This document shows positions 54,718 through 63,365 of a DNA stretch of 64,000 nt, in pieces. The DNA lies in contig NZ_CP042831.1 of the NCBI RefSeq assembly GCF_008000935.1, positions 2,852,001-2,916,000 of the forward strand. Reading direction: 5' to 3'. Every line of letters begins with the position of its first letter. Position 1 is the first letter of the stretch. Origin of the DNA: Flavobacterium alkalisoli (GTDB taxonomy: Bacteria; Bacteroidota; Bacteroidia; Flavobacteriales; Flavobacteriaceae). The position numbers and the translations under genes are program-made. Below the pieces are notes generated by a model that did no database searches, was not told the origin of the DNA, and saw only the letters and a program-made list of their open reading frames with translations.

Positions 54718-54951
54718 ATGATTAAAGCACAATTACAGGAAGCATTTGGCAAATTGTCTCCATACGTAAAAAACAGGGTTATGCCTGTTATAGATATATT
54801 ACTGGAAAGGGCAGAGGACCTTGATTCTATAAATAAGGAAGATGACGCTGATTATTATGAAGACGAACTGGAATCTATAATGAAAGAAGTTCGAAAAATT
54901 AAGTATATAGAAGACCAGTGGCAGATAATGAACGCTAAAAAGAATAATTAG
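54718..54951 (+). CDS. Small acidic helical protein
   Basis: A 77-residue protein, mainly charged helices (FGKLSPYVKNRVMPVIDILLERAEDL and DDADYYEDELESIMKEVRKIKYIEDQ). It has no signal or membrane segment. The function is unknown; a coiled-coil interaction module is plausible. Its stop overlaps that of the convergent metallopeptidase gene by 4 bases. Confidence 0.72.
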   Translation: MIKAQLQEAFGKLSPYVKNRVMPVIDILLERAEDLDSINKEDDADYYEDELESIMKEVRKIKYIEDQWQIMNAKKNN

Positions 54952-55808
54952 CGTTCAAGATCATCAAATGTTGTCCCGGCACTAAAATCGCCGGAATTAA
55001 ATCCCTTTTTAAACCAATGCACGCGTTGTGCAGATGTACCGTGTGTAAAAGAATCAGGTACAACATGTCCCTGTGCTTTCTTTTGTATGGCATCGTCGCC
55101 CACAGCATGTGCTGCACTTAAAGCCTCCTCTATATCTCCGGCTTCAAGAACCTGATTCATTTCTTCATTATAATGTGCCCATAGCCCGGCATAGAAATCA
55201 GCCTGAAGCTCTAATGCCACAGATAGTTTGTTGCCTTGTGTTTGCGACATTTGCTGTTGCCGTTCCCTAACTTTTGCAGAAGTACCTAATAATGTTTGTA
55301 CATGGTGTCCTACTTCATGGGCAATTACATAGGCAATTGCAAAATCGCCGCCTTTTGCACCAAATCGAGATTGGAGTTCTTCAAAAAAGGATAAATCCAT
55401 ATAAACTTTACGGTCTAACGGACAGTAAAAAGGCCCTGAAGCAGAAGAAGCTCCTCCACATGCAGTTTGAACGGAGTTACGGAAAAGCACAAGTGTAGGT
55501 TCTTTGTAAACCATGCCGTTTTCCTGAAATATTTTATGCCATACATCTTCAGTATCCGCCAGTATTACTTTTACCATTCGTCCCATTTCTTCATCATGGG
55601 CACTTAAAGGAACAGGCTCTTCTGTTGTGGTTTGCTGTTGTAGCTGATTGTTTATTTCGTTTATAACTTCTGTACTATCTCCTCCCATAAACATATTAAG
55701 GAGTACAACAATTATAGCTATTATACCGCCTCCGGCAGCAATTTTACCGCCAGACATACCTCTGCGGTCATCAACATTACCACTTTCTCTTCGACCTTTC
55801 CATTTCAT
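54948..55808 (-). CDS. YpfJ-type neutral zinc metallopeptidase
   Basis: A 286-residue membrane-anchored putative peptidase. A charged N-terminus (MKWKGRRESGNVDDRRGMSGG), one transmembrane segment (residues ~24-42) and a glutamine-rich spacer come first. The catalytic domain has HEVGHH at residues 164-169 and a conserved ELQADFYAGLWAHY that supplies the third ligand. GFNSGDFSAGTTFDD is the usual C-terminal end. The targets are unknown. Length matches the family. Confidence 0.93.
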   Translation of the reverse strand: MKWKGRRESGNVDDRRGMSGGKIAAGGGIIAIIVVLLNMFMGGDSTEVINEINNQLQQQTTTEEPVPLSAHDEEMGRMVKVILADTEDVWHKIFQENGMVYKEPTLVLFRNSVQTACGGASSASGPFYCPLDRKVYMDLSFFEELQSRFGAKGGDFAIAYVIAHEVGHHVQTLLGTSAKVRERQQQMSQTQGNKLSVALELQADFYAGLWAHYNEEMNQVLEAGDIEEALSAAHAVGDDAIQKKAQGHVVPDSFTHGTSAQRVHWFKKGFNSGDFSAGTTFDDLER

Positions 55809-55882
55809 AAGAATAAAGATTACTTTTTGATGTAGTGAATTTACTAAAAATTGAGATTAGGTTCTATTAAGGTTTTAATAAA

Positions 55883-56776
55883 CTACTCCTCTAAAGAGAT
55901 TGTACATTGCTCAAAATACATGTGGTTCTCGTTAAAACTGAGAGTCCTTTCATATACAAGATATAGTGGCCATCCTGATTCATGCATGTTTGCTCCCATA
56001 AAATCATTTAAAGACATATCGTCTCCTATTGAATTTTCAATTTTTTCTTTATAATTAGGAAACATACTGCCAATAAGGTTTACAACACCTTCGCCTTCAA
56101 AATCTTCCCAATATTTTATAATATAAGTGCTGTTTTCATAGTCGATTTCGGTTAATTCAAGTGTAATGTCAGATTGTACACTTTTGCCTATAAAAGTATC
56201 TCTGGATACATTTTCCTCAACCACTTCACCTTCTTTCATTCCAACACCATGAAATGAGTGAAAATACTGTACTTCTTTTATAGAATGTTCTTCAATTGCC
56301 TGTTGTGAAGAAAACTTTTGACGAAGCATTTTTACTAACACCTCCTGAGAATTTGTTTTCCCTTTTAATTCTGAGAAAACCCGTTCATTATGCTCTTTTA
56401 TTTCTTTCCAGTTTAAAAGCTTATTAAATGTGCCCAACTCATCTGTGGTGAATTCAATTGTTAAGCCATTATATAGATTGGCTTGTATTTCTGCTGATTC
56501 GTCAGATAAGAGGGAGGCATAGTCTTTAAATTTCCATTGTATGGTATAGCTAGTAGCGGTAGAGTCTAATACTTCAATATCGACTTTAAATTTTACTTTT
56601 TGAGTATATGTTGTATCATTACCTTTCACTGTAGCTTTTGAGGTAGCTATATCATAAGTCATTTTTTCATGCTTGTCCCAATAGGTTATGACCTGAACGG
56701 TAGAATCAGCAACGTTAATTTGACAAAAACTAAAAAAAGGGGTTAAGAGAATTAACCCCAGTAGTACTTTTTTCAT
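55883..56776 (-). CDS. Secreted protein of unknown function
   Basis: A 297-residue protein with a signal peptide ending in FFSFCQ. The mature part is strand-rich, with KFKVDIEVLDSTATSYTIQWKF and EFTTDELGTFNKLLNWKEIK, and no enzymatic motif. I do not recognise the family. It follows the DUF5723-like gene by 18 bases on the same strand and is probably co-transcribed with it, pointing to an envelope role. Confidence 0.75.
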   Translation of the reverse strand: MKKVLLGLILLTPFFSFCQINVADSTVQVITYWDKHEKMTYDIATSKATVKGNDTTYTQKVKFKVDIEVLDSTATSYTIQWKFKDYASLLSDESAEIQANLYNGLTIEFTTDELGTFNKLLNWKEIKEHNERVFSELKGKTNSQEVLVKMLRQKFSSQQAIEEHSIKEVQYFHSFHGVGMKEGEVVEENVSRDTFIGKSVQSDITLELTEIDYENSTYIIKYWEDFEGEGVVNLIGSMFPNYKEKIENSIGDDMSLNDFMGANMHESGWPLYLVYERTLSFNENHMYFEQCTISLEE

Positions 56777-56794
56777 TATATTTTTATGTGTTTA

Positions 56795-58165
56795 TTAAAA
56801 TCCGAAACGGAAGCCTAAGTAGCCATCTGCCTGTGTTGTATCTCCAATAGCGGCAGAAAGTATTGAGCCTGATCCAATAAAGAATCCGCCAATCCTGAAT
56901 CCTATACCGGCAGTAAATCCTGAGATTTCATTACTTGAAAATGGGGCATAGGCTTCAAAGAAGTTTGTTGAATAACGGGGTGTAACCGTAAATATGTTTT
57001 GAGAACCAACCCTGTTATTTTCGCTGGCATCACTTAGTTTTTGTTGTAGATAAGCAGTTACATACCAGTTATTGTAAACGTTGGCATCGGCATATAATGA
57101 CAGTACGGTAGGCTGTTTTATCTTGAAATCTTTTCCAGATTCAATAAGTGTAGCATAGCCACTATTCACTAATATTTCTTCTACCTCATCAATATTATCA
57201 ACGTCTTCAAATTGATCCAGGTTTAGATATTGTCCATTTGGAACATTCACCTCATAACTTTTATTCACATTATTATCATCTTTAAAAGTCATGGAGCCTA
57301 TATTTCTTACTGCAACACCTGCATTTATATTATATCCTCCATTTTCATTCTTCCACTGATAATTAGCGCCTAAATCTGCTGAAAAACCGTTTAACCCTCC
57401 GGCAAAGAATTCACTGAAATTACTGCTGTCGGTAAAACTGTCTCCTAATGCTCCGGAATATGCAAGATTAACATTTGCTGTGGCATCGGTTAAACCAACA
57501 TAAGTATCAATTACCTGTTGCTGACTATTAAGCTCTACAACGCCCTCTATAGTTCCATTAAATTTATCGGCAGACATATTTGCATAAGTACCGGGAAATA
57601 TAAGTTTAAAAGTTGCACCTCCAGAGAATTTGTGAGTATCATTTTCAAATATTTCTCTTGCGGCAGAGAAACCAATTTCGCCCCATGCCGTAGAAGCAGC
57701 TCTTTGATTATAGTCTGTATTTATGTATACAGGGTTACCTAACAGTGCATCAACTCCTGAGTTAGCTAATGCATCTCCCAGATTTACATCTATATCAACA
57801 AGACTGGCTTTAATTTTAGCTCCTGTAGTAACAGCAAAAGCCCATTTGTCATACTTCATAGCGAAAGAAGGCCCTAAAATTTCAACATCGGCACGCATGT
57901 TAACTGGTTCACTTCCTGTAAATATCAGGTTGCCCAAATCTTCACCACCTACAAGATCACCAAAAGAGATTTTATTATTAGACACGTTTGCGCTAAATGT
58001 AAATACATTTACTTCGTTGTCATTTTTTAAGTTAACAAGTTCTGCAGGATTTAAAGATGCGTTAAGTATACCTGTTCGCCTAGAAGTGTTTATGCCGGAA
58101 AAATGTTCTTGTGCATAACTGCTTGTTGCTAAGAGACCTAGCGAGAGTAGTAAAGTTCTTTTCAT
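56795..58165 (-). CDS. Outer-membrane beta-barrel protein (DUF5723-like)
   Basis: A 456-residue protein with a signal peptide (LLATSSYAQ), then EHFSGINTSRRTGILNASLNPAEL, the kind of opening I associate with DUF5723 proteins. Alternating amphipathic strands and aromatic residues run to a final strand GYLFRFGF-like end (GYLGFRFGF), typical of outer-membrane barrels. It may be a porin-like or assembly protein; there is no direct evidence. It is the first gene of a two-gene minus unit. Confidence 0.8.
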   Translation of the reverse strand: MKRTLLLSLGLLATSSYAQEHFSGINTSRRTGILNASLNPAELVNLKNDNEVNVFTFSANVSNNKISFGDLVGGEDLGNLIFTGSEPVNMRADVEILGPSFAMKYDKWAFAVTTGAKIKASLVDIDVNLGDALANSGVDALLGNPVYINTDYNQRAASTAWGEIGFSAAREIFENDTHKFSGGATFKLIFPGTYANMSADKFNGTIEGVVELNSQQQVIDTYVGLTDATANVNLAYSGALGDSFTDSSNFSEFFAGGLNGFSADLGANYQWKNENGGYNINAGVAVRNIGSMTFKDDNNVNKSYEVNVPNGQYLNLDQFEDVDNIDEVEEILVNSGYATLIESGKDFKIKQPTVLSLYADANVYNNWYVTAYLQQKLSDASENNRVGSQNIFTVTPRYSTNFFEAYAPFSSNEISGFTAGIGFRIGGFFIGSGSILSAAIGDTTQADGYLGFRFGF

Positions 58166-58299
58166 ATTAATTGTTTGTTTTTGGTGTAACTAATTTAGAA
58201 AATATGTGCTACTTAAACAGTAAAATTGTGAAAAAATAACATTATAACAACTTAATAAAGTAATAGCCGCTAAACAAATTTCAGTTATTTATAAGGCAA

Positions 58300-58323
58300 A
58301 AAAAATACCCATAGCCGGGTATT
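58300..58323 (-). terminator. Intrinsic terminator of rluA-type gene
   Basis: AATACCC (304-310) pairs with GGGTATT (317-323) with a 6-base loop. The A8 to the left becomes the U tract on the minus strand. It lies 8 bases past the synthase stop. Confidence 0.75.
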
Positions 58324-58330
58324 TTAATTT

Positions 58331-59020
58331 TTATATTGATTTCCATATCCTATCCTCAGGAACGGGAGCTGTAATACTTAAGTGTTCTTTAGTAACAGGG
58401 TGGGTGAGCTCCAGTTTACGGGCATGCAGGTGTATGCCTCCATCCTGATTACTCCTGTCAAAACCATATTTTAAATCACCTTTAATTGGGGAGCCTATGG
58501 CAGAAAGCTGAGATCTTATCTGGTGATGGCGTCCCGTATGCAGGTTTATTTCCAAAGCATAATAATTGTCCAGCGTTTTTATAATAGTATAATCCAGACT
58601 TGCCTTTTTACTGTTTGGCACTTCTTTAATGTGTGCTTTAGAAGTGTTACTCTTTTCATTACGCTTAAGATAATGTACTAGAGTATCACTTTCCTTTTCA
58701 GGTCTGTTTTTAACTATTGCCCAATATGTTTTTTGAGTTTCCCGATTTTTAAACAAATCGTTTAATCTTGAAAGCGCTTTAGATGTTTTGGCAAACAGTA
58801 CAATACCTGTGGTGGGCCTGTCCAGCCTATGTACTACTCCAAGATATACATTACCCGGTTTGTCATATTTTTGTTTGATGTACTCTTTTACCACATCGCT
58901 TAGGGGCTTGTCTCCGGTTTTATCTCCTTGTACAATGTCTCCCACACGCTTATTAACCACTATAATATGGTTATCTTCATAAAGGACTTGTAGATTGTTT
59001 TTATCTGATACTATCTTCAT
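58331..59020 (-). CDS. RluA-family RNA pseudouridine synthase
   Basis: A 229-residue pseudouridine synthase lacking an S4 domain. The catalytic motif HRLDRPTTGIVLFAKTSKAL carries the active aspartate. Flanking motifs are YEDNHIIVVNKRVGDIVQGD near the start, LHTGRHHQIRSQLS, and LHARKLELTHP. Single-domain enzymes of this kind modify rRNA or tRNA uridines; the target here is not evident. Confidence 0.92.
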   Translation of the reverse strand: MKIVSDKNNLQVLYEDNHIIVVNKRVGDIVQGDKTGDKPLSDVVKEYIKQKYDKPGNVYLGVVHRLDRPTTGIVLFAKTSKALSRLNDLFKNRETQKTYWAIVKNRPEKESDTLVHYLKRNEKSNTSKAHIKEVPNSKKASLDYTIIKTLDNYYALEINLHTGRHHQIRSQLSAIGSPIKGDLKYGFDRSNQDGGIHLHARKLELTHPVTKEHLSITAPVPEDRIWKSI

Positions 59021-59062
59021 TTAAGCAAATAATCGAATAATCCAAAAATCTAACAATCTAAA

Positions 59063-59881
59063 TTAATATTGCTCGTTTTCGTTAGGGAAGTCCTTCGCTT
59101 TTACATCACTTACATATTGTGATATAGCTTTAGTCATTTCTGTATAAAGATCAAGGTATCTTCTTAAAAAACGCGGACTGAATTCGTTGTTCATACCTAA
59201 CATATCGTGTATAACAAGAACCTGACCGTCTACTTGGCCACCGGCACCAATACCTATTACAGGTATAGAAATACTTTCGGCAACTACTTTGGCAAGTTTA
59301 GCAGGTATTTTTTCCAGTACTACAGCAAAACAGCCTAATTTCTCCAGCATTTTGGCGTCCTGTATCAGTTTTTCAGCTTCAGCTTCTTCTTTAGCGCGAA
59401 CAGTATAAGTACCAAATTTATAAATAGACTGAGGTGTAAGCCCTAAGTGTCCCATTACAGGGATGCCTGCGTGTAATATCTTTTTGATAGAATCTTTTAT
59501 TTCACTACCACCTTCAAGTTTAACGGCATGAGCACCGCTTTCTTTCATAATCCTTATAGATGATCTAAGAGCTTCTTTAGGGTCTGACTGATAGCTTCCA
59601 AAAGGTAAATCAACCACTACAAGAGCTCTTTTTACAGCTCTTACTACAGAAGAGGCATGATATATCATCTGATCAAGGGTAATAGGCAACGTAGTTTCGT
59701 GTCCTGCCATTACATTTGAAGCAGAATCTCCTACAAGTATAACGTCTATTCCGGCACCATCTGTAATACCGGCCATAGTATAATCGTAGGCAGTAAGCAT
59801 AGAGATTTTTTCTCCGTTAGCTTTCATTTCTATCAATGATCTTGTAGTAATTCTTTTATAATCTTTTTTAGCTGTAGACAT
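59063..59881 (-). CDS. panB: 3-methyl-2-oxobutanoate hydroxymethyltransferase
   Basis: The first committed enzyme of pantothenate (coenzyme A) synthesis: transfer of a hydroxymethyl group from methylene-tetrahydrofolate to ketoisovalerate. The 272-residue protein has [37 protein letters not shown] (Mg-binding aspartate), [19 protein letters not shown] and [20 protein letters not shown]. No panC or panD is adjacent. Confidence 0.96.
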   Translation of the reverse strand: MSTAKKDYKRITTRSLIEMKANGEKISMLTAYDYTMAGITDGAGIDVILVGDSASNVMAGHETTLPITLDQMIYHASSVVRAVKRALVVVDLPFGSYQSDPKEALRSSIRIMKESGAHAVKLEGGSEIKDSIKKILHAGIPVMGHLGLTPQSIYKFGTYTVRAKEEAEAEKLIQDAKMLEKLGCFAVVLEKIPAKLAKVVAESISIPVIGIGAGGQVDGQVLVIHDMLGMNNEFSPRFLRRYLDLYTEMTKAISQYVSDVKAKDFPNENEQY

Positions 59882-59954
59882 AACCTGAAAATTTTAAGAC
59901 CGTAAATGTACTAAATTGCACTAAGAATAGGTATAATAAGTTGGTTTTATTGAC

Positions 59955-59984
59955 TTGTACAATAACAATAAAGCACTACATTTA
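59955..59984 (+). promoter_or_regulatory. Promoter-like TTG-N19-TACATTTA
   Basis: TTG (955-957) and TACATTTA (977-984, one base off TAnnTTTG) are spaced 19 bases apart and end 23 bases before ATG 60008. Confidence 0.45.
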
Positions 59985-60007
59985 CTATTATGTAAAAGTT
60001 ACCGATT

Positions 60008-60445
60008 ATGAGAAAAATATTTTTGTTGGTTTTTGTATTATGTACCACAGGACTTTTTGCGCAGGATAAAGAAATTAAAAAAGCAATAGATGTATTTTTT
60101 GAAGGGCTTAATTCTAAAGATGTTACAAAAATAAAATCGGTTTGTGATGAAGGGCTAAAACTTCAGTCAGTAAACCAGAACGATAAAGGGGAGGTATCAC
60201 TTACAACTGATGAGGCAGCCAAATTTTTTGCTGCTATCGCTGCTGTGCCTAATGCTATAAAACTGGAAGAAAAACTATTAGAGTACAAAATTCAGTATGA
60301 CGGTGCAATGGCACATGTATGGACACCCTATGAATTTTATGTTGATGGCAAGCTAAGCCATAAGGGAGTAAATTCCTTTCAGCTTTTTAATGATAATGGA
60401 GTCTGGAAAATAGTATATATAATAGATACCCGAAAAAGAGCATAA
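60008..60445 (+). CDS. Secreted NTF2-like protein
   Basis: A 145-residue protein with a signal peptide (LLVFVLCTTGLFAQ). The SnoaL/NTF2-like mature domain has DVFFEGLNSKDVTKIKSVC, HVWTPYEFYVDGKLSHKG and WKIVYIIDTRKR, typical of the DUF4440/NTF2 group. It probably acts in the periplasm or at the surface. The ligand and function are unknown. Confidence 0.85.
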   Translation: MRKIFLLVFVLCTTGLFAQDKEIKKAIDVFFEGLNSKDVTKIKSVCDEGLKLQSVNQNDKGEVSLTTDEAAKFFAAIAAVPNAIKLEEKLLEYKIQYDGAMAHVWTPYEFYVDGKLSHKGVNSFQLFNDNGVWKIVYIIDTRKRA

Positions 60446-60475
60446 AAAAGCCTGCTGATAAAGCAGGCTTTTTAA
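60445..60475. terminator. Bidirectional terminator between the NTF2-like gene and sdaA
   Basis: AAGCCTGCT (448-456) pairs with AGCAGGCTT (462-470) with a 5-base loop, with A6 on the left and T5 on the right. It serves both converging genes. Confidence 0.9.
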
Positions 60476-60491
60476 ATTGTTGCTAATAAAA

Positions 60492-61916
60492 TTAGCAATC
60501 GGCAATATTTACTGTAACGGCTAGTCCGCCTTCTGATGTCTCTTTGTATTTGTTGTTCATATCCTTAGCCGTTTGCCACATAGTGTTTACCACTTTATCT
60601 AATGGTACTTTAGCATTTTTAGGATCTGTTTCAAGTGCCAGTTCGGCAGCATTAATAGCTTTAATTGCACCCATTGTGTTACGCTCTATACAAGGAACCT
60701 GAACAAGCCCGCCAATAGGATCGCATGTCATACCTAAGTGGTGTTCCATTGCTATCTCGGCAGCGATAAGGCACTGTTCCGGAGAACCACCCATAACTTC
60801 ACAAAGTGCAGCTGCAGCCATAGCTGAAGATACACCTATTTCTGCCTGGCATCCTCCCATAGCAGCAGATATGGTAGCACCTTTTTTAAAGATACTGCCT
60901 ACTTCTCCGGCAACCATAAGGAATTGTTTTATGTGTTCTTCGTTAGCATCGTGGTTTTCAATTACCATATAGTACATAAGTACAGCCGGTATTACGCCTG
61001 CACTGCCATTAGTAGGGGCAGTAACCACACGGCCAAGTGCCGCATTTACTTCGTTTACGGCAAGGGCAAAACAACTTACCCATTTTAATATCTGACGGAA
61101 TTTAACCTCTGTTTTTCTAATTACCTGAAGCCACTCCTGAGGATTGTTGTACGGAAGCTCGCCAATCAGGTTACGGTGCATATCATAAGCCCTACGACGA
61201 ACGTTAAGTCCGCCTGGTAATACACCTTCACTATGGCAACCAATATACATACATTCCAACATGGTATTCCATATACGCATTAATTCGTTATGAATTTCTT
61301 CTTCAGTGCGTATGGATTTTTCATTTTCATACACAATCTCAGATATCATTTTGTTTTCCTGCTGTGTAAATTTCAACAAGTCATCAGCCTTATCTGTAGG
61401 GAAAGGGAATGCACATTTAATAATGGCATTTTCCAGAGCATTGGTTCTTTCTTCTTTAACAACAAAACCGCCTCCTATAGAATAAAATGTAGAGATATAC
61501 TCAACCTTGTCATAATAAGCTGTAAAAGTAATTCCGTTAGCATGAAAAGGAAGGAAGTCTCTGTTAAAAACAATATCGGTTTCAGGGTTAAACGGTATAA
61601 CCTTAAGGCTGCCTAAAAACAGCTGTTTTTGAAGGTTAATATCATCTATAGTTGTTTGTATACTTTCTATGGGAACATATTCAGGATCGGCACCGCTTAA
61701 ACCAAGCATCACGGCAAGATCTGTAGCATGGCCTTTTCCTGTAAGGGAAAGTGAACCGTACAAGTCTACCTTAACGCGGTCTATTTTTTCAAAAATGCCC
61801 TGATCACGAAGCTCCTGAAGGAAACGTTCGGCAGCACGCCATGGACCTAAAGTATGCGAACTTGAAGGCCCAACGCCGATTTTAAGCATATCGAAAACTG
61901 AAATACATTCATTCAT
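60492..61916 (-). CDS. sdaA: L-serine ammonia-lyase (single-chain, Fe-S type)
   Basis: Converts L-serine to pyruvate and ammonia with a [4Fe-4S] cluster. The 474-residue single chain joins the beta domain (residues ~1-160, with [24 protein letters not shown]) to the alpha domain. That domain has [38 protein letters not shown] and [19 protein letters not shown], which contain the cluster cysteines. It ends in TVNIADC, with the C-terminal cysteine typical of the family's regulatory tail. Confidence 0.96.
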   Translation of the reverse strand: MNECISVFDMLKIGVGPSSSHTLGPWRAAERFLQELRDQGIFEKIDRVKVDLYGSLSLTGKGHATDLAVMLGLSGADPEYVPIESIQTTIDDINLQKQLFLGSLKVIPFNPETDIVFNRDFLPFHANGITFTAYYDKVEYISTFYSIGGGFVVKEERTNALENAIIKCAFPFPTDKADDLLKFTQQENKMISEIVYENEKSIRTEEEIHNELMRIWNTMLECMYIGCHSEGVLPGGLNVRRRAYDMHRNLIGELPYNNPQEWLQVIRKTEVKFRQILKWVSCFALAVNEVNAALGRVVTAPTNGSAGVIPAVLMYYMVIENHDANEEHIKQFLMVAGEVGSIFKKGATISAAMGGCQAEIGVSSAMAAAALCEVMGGSPEQCLIAAEIAMEHHLGMTCDPIGGLVQVPCIERNTMGAIKAINAAELALETDPKNAKVPLDKVVNTMWQTAKDMNNKYKETSEGGLAVTVNIADC

Positions 61917-62081
61917 AGTAATACAAAAATATAATTATTGCTGCTTAATCAAAGCGCCCAAAGGTAATTAAATTGATGATACTATAACGATGTAGATGAA
62001 AAATTGTTGATATAGCAAAATGCTTATAACAAACAACATCTAAATTGTTAGTTTTTAAATTTTTTGTTGGTTGAGTAACAA

Positions 62082-63332
62082 TTATTCGTTTGTAATCATA
62101 ACCTTTAAAGGGGTAGGATCATGAGAAAAACTAAATGTGAGATAAAACGAAGCTTTAATTGTAATAACTGATTCTTCAGGTAATACAGATAATAGCTCAA
62201 AAGCGCTCTCACTTATTGTATTACCATTAATTGAAAGTGTTTCGTTTTCTGATAGACTGATCTCAAATTGTTCCACTATTTGTGGAGCAAGAGTATTTTC
62301 AGCATCGTCAACCCTTATATCAATTATTGCATCTTTCAATTCTTCTAATTTCATTTTCAAAATACAATCAGAACATCCTTTTCCGTTTACGGTAATTTTT
62401 TTAGGCCTTGTATCCCTTTCTTTTATATACAATACCTCCTGAGTACGAATTACCGAATCGTTTTTGTTTATTATTTCAAAATCCAGGAAGATTTTGTCTT
62501 TCTTAATTTTACTTACGTTTATAACATAAGTACTGTCATGTAACATTTTAAGCCCTTTACCTTTTACTTTAAATGATTTTGCTTCAGGCACACGTATATT
62601 TAAGGTATTTTCTATTCCCCTGTAAACAATATCACTGCCATATTGTGTATATACTTCCGGTAGTGGGATATTGAAGTTTTCAGGCTCTATTATTTCTATC
62701 TTTAAAGGAGGTATAGGCCTCAATCTATAACCATAGGGAGTGTGTTGATGAATATTAACTAAAACTTCAGTACCTACAGGAATATCTTTAATGGATTCGA
62801 AAGCTTTTTCAGTCATTTTACTTCCATTTATCCATATTCTTTCTTTTCCTTTTACATATACTTCAAATGAGCGTATTCTGAAGAAAGTTGAGTCTGGCGT
62901 AAAAGCAAGATTATCAATTACTATATTAAGATTAAGCTCTTTTAGCTGAGATAAAGTCATCTCACAGGCTCCTCTATAATAGCTACTCAATATATTTGCT
63001 CTTGGTGTAGAAATTTCCTTTACTTCAAATTCTTTGTACTCGTTTATTATACTGTCATTTTCAAGCGTCGCTTCAATATTTATTTTGACTATCCGTCCTT
63101 GAATACCATTAACATTTAACAGATAATTACCTAAAGAATCTTTCTTGGTTAGCTTACCACTACTGGTAGCTTTATACGATTTTGCTCCCGGCACGGCAAT
63201 CTTAATAGGGTTGCTTATACCTCTGTAAACTATGTTTGATTTTTCTACAGAAATAACAGAGATGTTAGTATCCTGCGCGGTTAAGAGTTGACTGGTAAGA
63301 AATAAAAACAAAAAGAAAAATGTTTGTTTCAT
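62082..63332 (-). CDS. Secreted protein made of two tandem GldM C-terminal-like modules
   Basis: A 416-residue exported protein (signal peptide ending TAQ at residue 20). It has two copies of a module that resembles the D3-D4 periplasmic part of the T9SS motor protein GldM. Module 1 (residues ~27-215) opens SNIVYRGISNPIKIAVPGA, continues with an YKEFEVKEISTPRANI linker, an RGACEMTLSQLKELNLNIVI segment, FFRIRSFEVYV and a closing GYRLRPIPPLKIEI. Module 2 (~228-416) opens SDIVYRGIENTLNIRVPEA and repeats this order with CSDCILKMKLEELKD and EQFEISLS. The transmembrane helix and coiled coil of true GldM are absent. ATG 63332 is chosen since it begins a standard signal peptide. The match is to my recollection of GldM, without alignment. 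Confidence 0.75.
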   Translation of the reverse strand: MKQTFFFLFLFLTSQLLTAQDTNISVISVEKSNIVYRGISNPIKIAVPGAKSYKATSSGKLTKKDSLGNYLLNVNGIQGRIVKINIEATLENDSIINEYKEFEVKEISTPRANILSSYYRGACEMTLSQLKELNLNIVIDNLAFTPDSTFFRIRSFEVYVKGKERIWINGSKMTEKAFESIKDIPVGTEVLVNIHQHTPYGYRLRPIPPLKIEIIEPENFNIPLPEVYTQYGSDIVYRGIENTLNIRVPEAKSFKVKGKGLKMLHDSTYVINVSKIKKDKIFLDFEIINKNDSVIRTQEVLYIKERDTRPKKITVNGKGCSDCILKMKLEELKDAIIDIRVDDAENTLAPQIVEQFEISLSENETLSINGNTISESAFELLSVLPEESVITIKASFYLTFSFSHDPTPLKVMITNE

Positions 63333-63365
63333 AATGTGTAAGGTTTGAAACAAACATACGTAAAA

